Shown here one piece after another: positions 1 to 8,526 of a stretch of DNA of 64,000 bases (position 1 is the first letter of the stretch; the number at the start of each line of letters is the position of its first letter). Under the pieces are notes generated by a model. The model was not told where the DNA came from. It searched no databases and saw only the letters and a program-made list of their open reading frames with translations. The position numbers and the translations under genes are program-made. Source of the DNA: Rhodococcus pseudokoreensis (GTDB taxonomy: Bacteria; Actinomycetota; Actinomycetes; Mycobacteriales; Mycobacteriaceae); contig NZ_CP070619.1 in the NCBI RefSeq assembly GCF_017068395.1, positions 2,356,001 through 2,420,000 of the forward strand, read 5' to 3'.

Positions 1-1
1 C

Positions 2-526
2 GGTGCCCGGTACGTCCCGGTGGAACCGGATCCGTCCGAGATGCACGCCGCGGGGCTCGCGGTGGGCGGCGCCGTGCGTGGGTCGGGGCTGGCGCTGCCG
101 TTCCGCACGTCGTCGGTGGACGTCTGCTTCTCCTCCAACGTCGCCGAGCACGTCAGCGAACCGTGGGCAATGGCGGAGGAGATGATCCGCGTGACGAAAC
201 CCGGTGGCCTGATGGTGCTGTCGTACACGTTGTGGTGGGGCCCGTTCGGCGGTCACGAGACCGGGCCGTGGCATGCACTGGGCGGCGAGTACGCCGCCCG
301 GCGTTACCTGCGCAAAAATGGCCGCGATCCCAAGAACCGTTACGGTGTGTCCCTGTTCAAAGTGGGTGCGGCCGACGGGCTTCGGTGGGCCCGGCGCACC
401 CCGGACGCGGACCTGCTGGCCGCGTTCCCGCGCTATCACCCGCGCTGGGCGTGGTGGATGGTGCGGGTTCCCGGACTGCGCGAGTTCCTGGTGAGCAACC
501 TCGTTCTCGTGATGCGGAAGCGCTGA
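2..526 (+). CDS. Class I SAM-dependent methyltransferase (C-terminal part)
   Basis: The open frame enters from the left edge, so the N-terminus with the SAM-binding GxGxG loop lies outside the window. What remains (about 174 residues) reads like the second half of a type-11 methyltransferase: a hydrophobic strand followed by the acidic VDVCFSSNVAEHV segment (motif II-like), then EEMIRVTKPGGLMVLSY, the typical post-motif helix and strand. The tail has a WAWWMVR stretch that may lie at the membrane. The substrate cannot be told. The stop codon lies 2 bp before the GTG of the ROK kinase, so the two are probably co-transcribed. Confidence 0.75.
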   Translation, partial: GARYVPVEPDPSEMHAAGLAVGGAVRGSGLALPFRTSSVDVCFSSNVAEHVSEPWAMAEEMIRVTKPGGLMVLSYTLWWGPFGGHETGPWHALGGEYAARRYLRKNGRDPKNRYGVSLFKVGAADGLRWARRTPDADLLAAFPRYHPRWAWWMVRVPGLREFLVSNLVLVMRKR

Positions 527-528
527 CC

Positions 529-1416
529 GTGGTCGCGCTGGCACTCGACGTCGGCGGCACCAAGATCGCCGCCGGGACCGTCGACGCGGACGGCACGGTG
601 CCGCACCCGGTGACCACTCCCACGCCGGCAACCGGAGTCGCGGACTGTTGCGCCGCCCTGCTGCGCGAGGTCGCGGGAGACGCGACGATCACGTCGGTCG
701 GCATCGCGTGCGCGGGACCGGTCGACACGGTTGCCGGCACCGTGTCGCCCATCAACATCGGCGAGTGGGCCGGCGGATTCGGCCTGGTCGGCGCCGTGCA
801 GGACCTGTTCCCCGGCGTCCCCGCGCGACTGGCGATGGACGGCGCCGCGGCCGCGCTCGGCGAGCATCGCCACGGTGCCGGTCGCGGCGCCCCGGACCTG
901 CTGAGTCTCGTCGTGTCCACGGGCATCGGCGGCGGGGTGATCCTCGGCGGCCGGATCGCCACCGGCCGGACCGGCAATGCGGGACACATCGGTCACATGG
1001 TGGTTCCTGGCGGAACCGACCCGTGCACGTGCGGCGGGGTCGGGTGCCTGGAGACGGTCGCCAGCGGACCGTCGTCCGTGCGCTGGGCCCGCTCCCGCGG
1101 ATGGCGCGGGACGACGGGCGTCGAACTGGCGCGGGCCGCCGCGGACGGTGACGAGGTCGCGGTGGCCGCCCTCGACCGCGCGGGGACCGCACTGGGGCAG
1201 GCCATCGCGTCGGCCGCGGCCCTTCTCGACGTCGATCTCGCGGTGATCGGCGGCGGATTCGCGCAGGCCGGGCCCCCGTTGTGGGATCCGATGCGCCGGG
1301 CCGCGGCCCGTCACGCCCGGTTGTCCTTCGTCGCCGATCTGCGGGTGGTACCCGCGGAACTCGGCGCCTCCGGCACGCTCGTCGGGGCGGCAGTCCTGGC
1401 CGCCGGCGAGGGCTGA
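529..1416 (+). CDS. ROK-family sugar kinase (glucokinase-like)
   Basis: A 295-residue protein starting at a GTG 2 bp after the preceding stop codon. It opens with the ATP phosphate-binding loop ALDVGGTKIAAG (about residues 3-15), has the putative catalytic Asp in AMDGAAAALGE, the GNAGHIGH segment, and the ROK zinc motif CTCGGVGCLE (C-x-C-G-x-x-G-C-x-E). Length and motif order are normal for ROK sugar kinases, which phosphorylate hexoses at O6 in the cytoplasm. There is no N-terminal helix-turn-helix, so it is a kinase and not a ROK repressor. The exact sugar cannot be read from sequence. Confidence 0.85.
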   Translation: MVALALDVGGTKIAAGTVDADGTVPHPVTTPTPATGVADCCAALLREVAGDATITSVGIACAGPVDTVAGTVSPINIGEWAGGFGLVGAVQDLFPGVPARLAMDGAAAALGEHRHGAGRGAPDLLSLVVSTGIGGGVILGGRIATGRTGNAGHIGHMVVPGGTDPCTCGGVGCLETVASGPSSVRWARSRGWRGTTGVELARAAADGDEVAVAALDRAGTALGQAIASAAALLDVDLAVIGGGFAQAGPPLWDPMRRAAARHARLSFVADLRVVPAELGASGTLVGAAVLAAGEG

Positions 1417-1449
1417 CGCAGCGGAATCTCCTCACCTGTTCCGAAATTC

Positions 1450-1463
1450 TGTAACGTGTTCTA
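1450..1463 (+). promoter_or_regulatory. KstR-type operator
   Basis: The 14 bp TGTAACGTGTTCTA match every fixed position of the KstR consensus TNNAACNNGTTNNA known from mycobacteria and rhodococci. It lies 39 bp before the GTG of the phosphotransferase-like gene, in the only non-coding gap upstream of the three-gene operon. KstR represses sterol and related lipid catabolic genes; binding here is inferred from the motif only. Confidence 0.55.
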
Positions 1464-1502
1464 GTGTTCAGGGTCACACCACGTTCAGGAGAGGAGGTGA
1501 CC

Positions 1503-2666
1503 GTGAGCACGAGCGCAACCCGATCTGCCGACGACTCCGATCACCAATCCGAGGTCGCCAGGCCCAGTGACTCCCGTCGCGATCCGGAGGTGCTGCGGGC
1601 GGCCCTGCAACGCTGGCTCGCCACGCAACTGCCGGCCGACACCGCACCCGAAGTCACGCACGTCCACCTCCCCGACGCCAACGGCATGTCGAGCGAGACC
1701 ATCCTGTTCGACGCCACCTGGTCGGGCGAGGTGCACCCGCTGGTCGCACGCGTCGCGCCCGCCGACACGACGATGCCCGTCTTCCCCGACTACGACCTCG
1801 ACGGACAGTTCCAGGCGATGACGCAGGTCCGGGAGCACTCCGCCGTCCCGGTCCCGGTCGTCTACTGGTCCGAACCCGATCCCGGACCGCTGGGCGCCCC
1901 GTTCTTCGTCATGGCCCGCGTGTCCGGGCAGGTCCCGCCGGACGTGATGCCCTACAACTTCGGGTCGTGGGTGACGGAGGCGACCGAGGAGCAGCGCGCG
2001 GTGCTGCAGCACAGCGCCGTGAATGTGCTTGCGCAACTGCACGACATCGACCGGCCGTGGGAACGGTTCGCGTTCCTGCGACTGCCCGGCGCCGGCCCCA
2101 CTGTCACCGAGGCGCTCGCCGCGCACATCCGGCAGCAACGCGACTACTACGAATGGACGACACGGTCGGGTCCCCGGTCCCCGCTGATCGAACGCGGCTT
2201 CGCGTGGATGGAGGAGAACCTCCCGGACGACACCTCCCCCGCCGTCTTCTGCTGGGGCGACGCCCGCATCGGCAACATGATGTTCGAGGACTTCCGGCCC
2301 GTGGCCGTACTCGACTGGGAGATGGCGACGCTCGGGCCCCGCGAACTCGACCTGGGCTGGATGACGTACCTGCACCGGTTCTTCGAGGACATCGCCGCGG
2401 CCGCCGGACTCGACGGGATGCCCGACTTCCTGCGCCTCGGCGACCTCGCCGCCCTGTACGAGGAACTGACGGGCCACACGCCCCGCGATCTCGAGTACTA
2501 CACCACCTACGCGGCCCTGCGGCAGGCGACGATCATGTTGCGAATTCAGGAGCGCGCCATCCACTTCGGTCAGGCCGCCGCCCCCGAGGATCCGGACGAC
2601 CTGATCATGCACCGGGCCTCGCTCGAGGCGATGCTCGACGGCACGTACTGGGAGAAGATCCGATGA
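1503..2666 (+). CDS. Phosphotransferase-family protein (APH/choline-kinase fold)
   Basis: A 387-residue protein of the APH superfamily found in actinobacterial fatty-acid and sterol gene clusters. The Brenner-type motif reads CWGDARIGNMMF (usual HGDxxxxN, here with Trp for His) and is followed by the DWEMATLGPRELDLGW metal-binding segment, so the kinase core appears intact. The GTG start was chosen because GGAGGTG sits just upstream; an in-frame GTG further up lies next to the KstR-like box. The stop overlaps the next start (ATGA), showing tight coupling with the following gene. The substrate is unknown; acyl-CoA or sterol-side-chain intermediates are plausible only from context. Confidence 0.8.
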   Translation: MSTSATRSADDSDHQSEVARPSDSRRDPEVLRAALQRWLATQLPADTAPEVTHVHLPDANGMSSETILFDATWSGEVHPLVARVAPADTTMPVFPDYDLDGQFQAMTQVREHSAVPVPVVYWSEPDPGPLGAPFFVMARVSGQVPPDVMPYNFGSWVTEATEEQRAVLQHSAVNVLAQLHDIDRPWERFAFLRLPGAGPTVTEALAAHIRQQRDYYEWTTRSGPRSPLIERGFAWMEENLPDDTSPAVFCWGDARIGNMMFEDFRPVAVLDWEMATLGPRELDLGWMTYLHRFFEDIAAAAGLDGMPDFLRLGDLAALYEELTGHTPRDLEYYTTYAALRQATIMLRIQERAIHFGQAAAPEDPDDLIMHRASLEAMLDGTYWEKIR

Positions 2667-3808
2667 CCGCCGACTACGCCGGAAACCCGCTGTCCCCGAT
2701 GGACGATTACCCCATCCATCAGGTGGCCGAACCCATCCGGCGCGTCGCGACGTCCGACCGCAACTTCTACGACCGCTACTACTTCAACTGCTATCCCTCC
2801 GACGAGTCCGACCTGTTCCTCATCATCGGTCTCGGCCAGTACCCCAACCTCGGGGTCACGGACGCGTTCGCGGTGCTCCGCCGCGGCGACGACCACATCG
2901 TGGTCCGCGGGTCGGCGGCGCTGGGCCACGACCGCTCCGACAGCACCGTCGGACCGTTCCGCGTCGAGGTCCTCGAGGGGCTGCAGCGCCTGCGCGTGGT
3001 GCTCGCACCCGGCGACTACGACCTCTCCTTCGACCTCACCTTCGACGGTGCGATCCCCGCGACGCTCGAGCCCCGCCACTTCCGCAGGCAACTCGAGCGC
3101 GTCACGTTCGACACGAGCCGCTTCGTCCAGACCGGCACCTGGGCAGGCGAACTCACGATCGACGGGCAGAGCCGTTCCGTCACCCCCGACACCTGGCGCG
3201 GCAACCGCGACCGGTCGTGGGGAGTGCGCCCCGTCGGCGAGTCCGAGCCTCCCGGACGGCGGGCGGTCGACGGGATCCAGAACTTCTTCTGGATCTACTC
3301 GGTGATGCAGTTCGACGAGTATGCCGTCTCCGTCGTCCTGCAGGAGGACGAACTCGGCAGGCGCATCGTCGAGGAGGCCGTCCGCATCTGGCCGGACGCC
3401 GACCGCGAGCCCGAATGGCTGGGCCGGCCCGAACACGAGCTGAAATTCGAGCCCGGGACGCGGGATGTCACGTCCGCGTCGCTGAGTTTCCACCGGCCGA
3501 CCGGCGAGGTCGTCACCGTCACCTGCGACCTGCTGGTTCCCAACTACATCGGCATCGGCACCGGGTACGGACTCGAGGCCGACTGGCGTCACGGCATGTG
3601 GCAGGGCGAACTCGTGGTGCAGGGACTGCGCAAACGGGCGTCCGAGATCGAGCCGGGACTCCGGATGTTCTGCCCCGTCGACAATCTCACCCGATTCCGG
3701 CTCGACGACGGCGGCGAGACCGTCGTCGGGACCGGGCTGTTCGAGGTCGCGGCGATCGGGCCACACGCACGATACGGATTCGACAGTTTCACCGACACCG
3801 CCTCCTGA
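2663..3808 (+). CDS. Conserved protein of unknown function in a KstR-box operon
   Basis: A 381-residue soluble protein with no signal peptide or membrane segment. Its ATG overlaps the stop of the phosphotransferase-like gene. The sequence is rich in short beta strands (for example FRVEVLEGLQRLRVVL and YDLSFDLTFDGAIPA) and has a WRGNRDRSWGVRPVG segment, which recalls the two-domain beta-sandwich lipocalin/AttH-like hydrolase fold, though I cannot assign a family firmly. Translational coupling with a phosphotransferase and an aldehyde dehydrogenase suggests a role in the same catabolic step set. Confidence 0.7.
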   Translation: MTADYAGNPLSPMDDYPIHQVAEPIRRVATSDRNFYDRYYFNCYPSDESDLFLIIGLGQYPNLGVTDAFAVLRRGDDHIVVRGSAALGHDRSDSTVGPFRVEVLEGLQRLRVVLAPGDYDLSFDLTFDGAIPATLEPRHFRRQLERVTFDTSRFVQTGTWAGELTIDGQSRSVTPDTWRGNRDRSWGVRPVGESEPPGRRAVDGIQNFFWIYSVMQFDEYAVSVVLQEDELGRRIVEEAVRIWPDADREPEWLGRPEHELKFEPGTRDVTSASLSFHRPTGEVVTVTCDLLVPNYIGIGTGYGLEADWRHGMWQGELVVQGLRKRASEIEPGLRMFCPVDNLTRFRLDDGGETVVGTGLFEVAAIGPHARYGFDSFTDTAS

Positions 3809-3836
3809 CCGGGGGAACGACACGAGGAATGGACTC

Positions 3837-5285
3837 ATGACCGACTACGACAAGCTCTACATCGGCGGCAAGTGGGTGGCCCCGGCCACCGATCAGGTGC
3901 TCGAAGTGTTCTCCCCGGCCACCGAGGAACGCGTCGGCAGCTGTCCCGTCGCGTCGCCTGCCGACATCGACGACGCCGTCGCCGTCGCCAGGCGGGCGTT
4001 CGACGAAGGTCCGTGGCCGCAGACCACTCCCGCGGAGCGCGGGGAGATCCTCGCGAAGGCGGCGAAGCTCATCGAGGAGCGCGGCGAGACCCTCAACGCG
4101 CTGATCTCTTCGGAGATGGGTCAGCCGCCCGCGATGGTCGGGATGATGCAGCAGACGCCGTCGCTCGCGACCCTGAACTTCTATGCCGGTCTCGCGAACG
4201 AATTCGAGTGGGAGCAGACCCGCACCGGCGTGTTCGGCCAGACGAAGGTGCTGCGGGAGCCGGTCGGTGTGGTGGCCGCGGTCCTCGCCTGGAACGTCCC
4301 GCTGTTCCTGGCCGTCAACAAACTGTCCCCCGCGCTGCTCGCCGGCTGCACCGTGCTGCTGAAGCCGGCACCCGAATCCCCGCTCTCCACACACGTTCTC
4401 GCCGAGATCTTCGCCGAGGCCGGGGTCCCCGAGGGTGTCATCTCCGTTCTGCCCGGCGGCGCCGAGACCGGTGAATACCTGGTGTCGCATCCCGGCATCG
4501 ACAAGATCACGTTCACCGGCAGCAGTCCCGTCGGCCGCAAGATCGGGGCCATCGCCGCGCAGAACCTCAAGCGCTGCTCCCTCGAACTGGGTGGCAAGTC
4601 GGCGGCCATCATCCTCGAGGACGCCGACCTCGCGTCCACGATGCCGATGCTGGTGATGTCCGGGCTGATGAACACCGGGCAGGCGTGCGTCGCGCAGACC
4701 CGGATCCTCGCCCCGCGGTCCCGCTACGACGAGGTGCTCGACGCCCTCGTCGCGGGTGCCGGCTTCATGGCCGTCGGCGATCCGTCCGACCCGGCCGCAC
4801 AACTCGGGCCGCTGATCTCCGAGAAGCAGCGCGACCGCGTCGAGGGTTACATCGCCAAGGGCAAGGAACAGGGCGCCCGCGTGGTGCTCGGCGGTGGCCG
4901 CCCGGATGGCCTCGACAAGGGCTGGTACGTGGAGCCGACCATCTTCGCGGACGTCGACAACTCGATGACGATCGCCCGCGAGGAGATCTTCGGGCCCGTC
5001 CTCTCCGTGATTCCCTACGACTCCGAGGACGAGGCGATCAAGATCGCCAACGATTCCGACTACGGCCTCGCCGGTTCGGTGTACACCACCGACATCGACC
5101 ACGGTCTCGCCGTCGCGAAGCAGATCCGCACCGGCACGTACGCCATCAACTGGTACGCATTCGATCCGGGATCACCGTTCGGCGGCTACAAGGCCTCCGG
5201 CATCGGCCGCGAGAACGGACCGGAGGGGCTCGAGGCGTTCTGCGAGACCAAGTCCGTCCTCATGCCGCCCGGCTACACGGGGTAG
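3837..5285 (+). CDS. NAD(P)-dependent aldehyde dehydrogenase
   Basis: A 482-residue class aldehyde dehydrogenase, full length for the family. It has the coenzyme segment AVLAWNVPLF, the TFTGSSPVGRKIG turn, the general-base Glu in LELGGKSAAI, the catalytic Cys in NTGQACVAQTR and the C-terminal EEIFGPVLSV. It oxidises an aldehyde to the acid in the cytoplasm. It follows the unknown gene by 28 bp and ends the KstR-box operon. The substrate is not evident; betaine-aldehyde-like and sterol-side-chain enzymes share this architecture. Confidence 0.88.
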   Translation: MTDYDKLYIGGKWVAPATDQVLEVFSPATEERVGSCPVASPADIDDAVAVARRAFDEGPWPQTTPAERGEILAKAAKLIEERGETLNALISSEMGQPPAMVGMMQQTPSLATLNFYAGLANEFEWEQTRTGVFGQTKVLREPVGVVAAVLAWNVPLFLAVNKLSPALLAGCTVLLKPAPESPLSTHVLAEIFAEAGVPEGVISVLPGGAETGEYLVSHPGIDKITFTGSSPVGRKIGAIAAQNLKRCSLELGGKSAAIILEDADLASTMPMLVMSGLMNTGQACVAQTRILAPRSRYDEVLDALVAGAGFMAVGDPSDPAAQLGPLISEKQRDRVEGYIAKGKEQGARVVLGGGRPDGLDKGWYVEPTIFADVDNSMTIAREEIFGPVLSVIPYDSEDEAIKIANDSDYGLAGSVYTTDIDHGLAVAKQIRTGTYAINWYAFDPGSPFGGYKASGIGRENGPEGLEAFCETKSVLMPPGYTG

Positions 5286-5295
5286 GCGGCTTCGC

Positions 5296-5345
5296 CGCCC
5301 GTGAGTGGTTGACGAGTCCAGAGACTCCTCAACCACTCACGGGCG
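5296..5345. terminator. Bidirectional hairpin terminator between convergent genes
   Basis: A perfect 17-bp inverted repeat (arm CGCCCGTGAGTGGTTGA) with a 16-nt loop, lying between the stop of the aldehyde dehydrogenase and the stop of the convergent secreted-protein gene. Its outer part CCCGTGAGT is shared with the palindrome family at 18101, 24024, 47988, 48630 and 56204, but the inner half differs. Confidence 0.7.
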
Positions 5346-5353
5346 CGTAGCGC

Positions 5354-5854
5354 CTAACTGCCGAACTGCATCCCACCCAGCGGACCGCCGACGAGGACGA
5401 TCTGCGGCATCGTGGTCTGGGGGTTGGCGACGGTGGTCAGCGACAGGCATTCGCCGAGAACCGCGTAGGCGCCGTCCGGAAGGTCCGGAGTGGTGAACGT
5501 CTTGACCGCGTCGCCCGCGGCGTTCGCGAGGACCCGTTCGATCGGGTTGGTGGCCCACGCGACGAATCCCGGTTCGAGAACCACGGTGGGGTCGGCGAGT
5601 ACCGCGGGCAGCTTGGTGGCGTCGAATGCCACTGCGCCGCAGGACTGGGCGTCCAGCAGATTCAGGACGTTGGGGTTGGTGACGGTGATGTCGAGGGTGC
5701 TTCCGTCGACCGCGGTCACGACAGTGGGAGGCTGCACTTCCGTCGCTGCGGAAGCGGTCGCCGGCATGGTCACGGCTACGGTGGCGGCGGCTGCGGCAGC
5801 GAGTGCGGCCCCTCCGGCGAGTCGCTTCATGCCCCTGCTGGTCCCTGTCTGCAT
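5354..5854 (-). CDS. Secreted hypothetical protein
   Basis: A 166-residue protein beginning at an ATG preceded by AAAGGA. Residues 1-34 form a clear Sec signal peptide: MKR, then an alanine-rich core and a cleavage site near TASAATE. The mature part has a small beta-rich sequence (PTVVTAVDGSTLDITVTNPN) with two Cys (in QSCGAV and GECLSL) that could form a disulfide outside the cell. No enzyme motif is visible and I do not recognise the family. It is monocistronic, with hairpins on both sides. Confidence 0.75.
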   Translation of the reverse strand: MQTGTSRGMKRLAGGAALAAAAAATVAVTMPATASAATEVQPPTVVTAVDGSTLDITVTNPNVLNLLDAQSCGAVAFDATKLPAVLADPTVVLEPGFVAWATNPIERVLANAAGDAVKTFTTPDLPDGAYAVLGECLSLTTVANPQTTMPQIVLVGGPLGGMQFGS

Positions 5855-5948
5855 CTGCAATCCTTTCGTCGCGTGCGAGCTTCGAGAATCGAGGCTTTTA
5901 CAAACCGAATGGTATGCGTTTACTTCAGGAACACCCCCGAAACGACGA

Positions 5949-5987
5949 ATGTCACAGTGGTTCAGTCGAACTGAACCACTGTGACAT
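5949..5987. terminator. Hairpin terminator downstream of pckG
   Basis: A perfect 18-bp inverted repeat with a 3-nt CGA loop (arm ATGTCACAGTGGTTCAGT), 18 bp past the pckG stop codon on the minus strand and upstream of the secreted-protein gene. There is no U tract, as usual for high-GC actinobacteria. Confidence 0.75.
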
Positions 5988-6005
5988 ACGGTCACCGGGG
6001 AGGGA

Positions 6006-7835
6006 CTAGCCCAGGCGCTGCTTCAGGGCCTCGAACTCGTCACGGATGCCGGAGGGCACCTTCTCGCCGAGGAATTCGAACCATTCCTCGATGAGCGGCA
6101 GCTCCTGCTTCCACTCGTCGACGTCGACCTTGAGCGCCTCGTCGACGTCGTCGCCGTTGACGTCCAGCCCGCCGAGCTCCAGATCGGCTGCGGTCGGAAC
6201 GAATCCGATCGGGGTGGATTCGGCGCCGGCCTTGTGCTCGATGCGGTCGACGATCCACTTCAGCACGCGGGAGTTCTCGCCGAAACCGGGCCACAGGAAG
6301 CGGCCGTCTTCGCCGCGACGGAACCAGTTGACGTAGAAGATCTTCGGCAGCTTCTCGGAATCCGCGTGCTTGCCGAGGTTGATCCAGTGGTTCAGGTAGT
6401 CGCCGGCGTTGTAGCCGATGAACGGGATCATGGCCATCGGGTCGCGGCGGACGGTGCCCACGGCGCCTTCGGCGGCAGCGGTCTGCTCGGACGACAGCGT
6501 CGCGCCGAGGAACGTGCCGTGCTGCCAGTCGAAGGACTCGCTGACCAGCGGAACCGTGGTCTTGCGGCGTCCACCGAACAGGATCGCGGAGATCGGCACA
6601 CCCTGCGGGTCGTCCCACTCGGGGGCGAGGATCGGGCACTGCGACATCGGGGTGCAGTAACGCGAGTTCGGGTGCGCGGCCTTACCGTCCGACTCGGGCG
6701 TCCACTCGTTGCCCTTCCAGTCGACGAGGTGCTGCGGGTCTCCCTCGAGGCCCTCCCACCAGACGTCGCCGTCGTCGGTCTGCGCGACGTTCGTGTACAG
6801 CGAGTTGCCGGCCTCGAGCGTCTTCATCGCGTTCGGGTTCGACCCGTAGTTGGTGCCCGGCGCGACGCCGAAGAAGCCGTATTCCGGGTTCACGGCGTAC
6901 AGGCGGCCGTCCTCACCGAAGCGCATCCACGCGATGTCGTCACCGAGGGTCTCGGCGCGCCATCCGGGGATGGTGGGCTGGATCATCGCGAGGTTGGTCT
7001 TGCCGCAGGCGCTCGGGAACGCGGCCGCGATGTAGTACGGCTTGTCCTCCGGGGAGATCAGCTTGAGGATCAGCATGTGCTCGGCGAGCCAGCCCTCGTC
7101 GTGGGCCATCGCCGACGCGATGCGCAGCGAGTAGCACTTCTTGCCGAGGAGGGCGTTTCCGCCGTAGCCCGAACCGTAGCTCCAGATCTCGCGGTCCTCG
7201 GGGAAGTGGGTGATGTACTTGGTGTCGTTGCACGGCCACGGGACGTCGGCCTGACCCTCCGCGAGCGGTGCGCCGACCGAGTGCAGCGCCTTCACGAACG
7301 GCTTGTCCTTGCCCAGCTTCTCCATCGCGGCCGTGCCCATGCGCGTCATGATGCGCATGGAGACGACGACGTACTCGGAGTCGGTGATCTCGACACCCAG
7401 CTTCGGGTCGTCGGCCCCGAGCGGACCCATGCAGAACGGCACCACGTACATGGTGCGTCCGCGCATGCTGCCGCGGTAGAGGTCGGTCATGAGCGACCGC
7501 ATCTCCGTCGGATCCATCCAGTTGTTGGTGGGCCCGGCGTCGATCTCCTCACGCGAGCAGATGTAGGTGCGGGACTCGACGCGTGCGACGTCCGACGGGT
7601 CCGAGTTGCCGACGAACGAGTTCGGCTTCTTCTCATCGTTGAGTCGCGTGAACGTGCCGGCCGCGACGAGCTGCTCGGTCAGTCGATCCCATTCTGCGTC
7701 CGAGCCGTCGGCGAAGACGACGCGGTCGGGCTGAGTGAGTTCGGCAACCTCTCGAACCCAGGCGAGCAGCTCACTGTGCTCCGTGGGGGGCGTGCCGTCA
7801 GTTCCGTTCAGACCGGGAATGGTCGCTGAGGTCAT
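6006..7835 (-). CDS. pckG: Phosphoenolpyruvate carboxykinase (GTP)
   Basis: A 609-residue GTP-type PEP carboxykinase that converts oxaloacetate and GTP to PEP, GDP and CO2, the entry step of gluconeogenesis. The kinase P-loop FPSACGKTN is at about residues 273-281, and the family motif [12 protein letters not shown] and the TNNWMDP substrate loop are present. The ATG was chosen because AGGAG lies 5 nt upstream; a longer frame without a ribosome site was discarded. A gene of this type sits close to the mmpL3 region in mycobacteria too, so the order is conserved. The 5' gap of about 270 bp probably holds its promoter. Confidence 0.95.
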   Translation of the reverse strand: MTSATIPGLNGTDGTPPTEHSELLAWVREVAELTQPDRVVFADGSDAEWDRLTEQLVAAGTFTRLNDEKKPNSFVGNSDPSDVARVESRTYICSREEIDAGPTNNWMDPTEMRSLMTDLYRGSMRGRTMYVVPFCMGPLGADDPKLGVEITDSEYVVVSMRIMTRMGTAAMEKLGKDKPFVKALHSVGAPLAEGQADVPWPCNDTKYITHFPEDREIWSYGSGYGGNALLGKKCYSLRIASAMAHDEGWLAEHMLILKLISPEDKPYYIAAAFPSACGKTNLAMIQPTIPGWRAETLGDDIAWMRFGEDGRLYAVNPEYGFFGVAPGTNYGSNPNAMKTLEAGNSLYTNVAQTDDGDVWWEGLEGDPQHLVDWKGNEWTPESDGKAAHPNSRYCTPMSQCPILAPEWDDPQGVPISAILFGGRRKTTVPLVSESFDWQHGTFLGATLSSEQTAAAEGAVGTVRRDPMAMIPFIGYNAGDYLNHWINLGKHADSEKLPKIFYVNWFRRGEDGRFLWPGFGENSRVLKWIVDRIEHKAGAESTPIGFVPTAADLELGGLDVNGDDVDEALKVDVDEWKQELPLIEEWFEFLGEKVPSGIRDEFEALKQRLG

Positions 7836-8109
7836 CAAACTCTCCTGGGGTGAGCCGGAACCGGACCATCTGCCGTCCGCTGAGAGAACCTCGCAGCGTG
7901 TGCCAGACGGTCCGATTTCCCCTCTCGGCGGGGTCCAGCCAGGCCGTCCATGCCACATGGAAGACGCGGGCGCCGGGTGTCCTATCCCTAGAGGTTAACG
8001 CCGCGGGTCCCATCTCGGGGAATCGGGTGCGGTTGGAATGGTCACAGAAACGATTCAGTAGCCCTGCCAGGCGCCTTTCCCGCGTCTGGAGTGCGGATTT
8101 CGGGGGTGG

Positions 8110-8421
8110 TCAGCCGTTACCGAGAGTCCCGCCATCGGTCTGCTCCCAGTGCACGACACCGTCGCCGTCGCGGTGAAACTCCCACGATGCGTAGTCGCCG
8201 TCCTCGTGGATCAACGTCAGATGGTCTGCGTCGCCGTCCGAGTCGAGGTCGGAGGCGATGACGACGGCATCGCCCGCGTCGAACGTCTGGGTGTCGAGGA
8301 CGCCGTCGCCGTCGATGTCGTGGGTGGGATCGGTGAGCGCGACCGCCCCGGAATCGTGGCCGAACGTGTTCGGATCGACGTCCGGCACGTCCGGGACCAG
8401 AAAACTCTCAGTCGTCGCCAC
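8110..8421 (-). CDS. Small acidic protein with three DxDxD calcium-type loops
   Basis: A 103-residue very acidic protein. GTG was chosen as start because AAGGGAG precedes it at the right distance. It contains three Asp-rich loops, DIDGDGVLDT, DLDSDGDADH and HRDGDGVVHW, which resemble EF-hand or dockerin calcium loops and are spaced about 25-30 residues apart. No signal peptide is visible. It resembles a family of uncharacterised actinobacterial proteins with repeated DxDGDG loops. It stands alone between pckG and the P-loop pair. Confidence 0.7.
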   Translation of the reverse strand: MATTESFLVPDVPDVDPNTFGHDSGAVALTDPTHDIDGDGVLDTQTFDAGDAVVIASDLDSDGDADHLTLIHEDGDYASWEFHRDGDGVVHWEQTDGGTLGNG

Positions 8422-8526
8422 CGCGGTCTCCCTTCGTATTTCGGACCAGTTTCCCGCCCAAAACAAGACATATCAAGATATTTCAACACGATCCCACATG
8501 AAAGCGGGCGAACAGCGGTCGGGCAC

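Noticed and set aside
6234..7829. Long open frame antisense to pckG
   Set aside because: High-GC codon bias leaves stop-free frames opposite real genes. The predicted protein has no family motif, and the PEP carboxykinase on the other strand is unambiguous.
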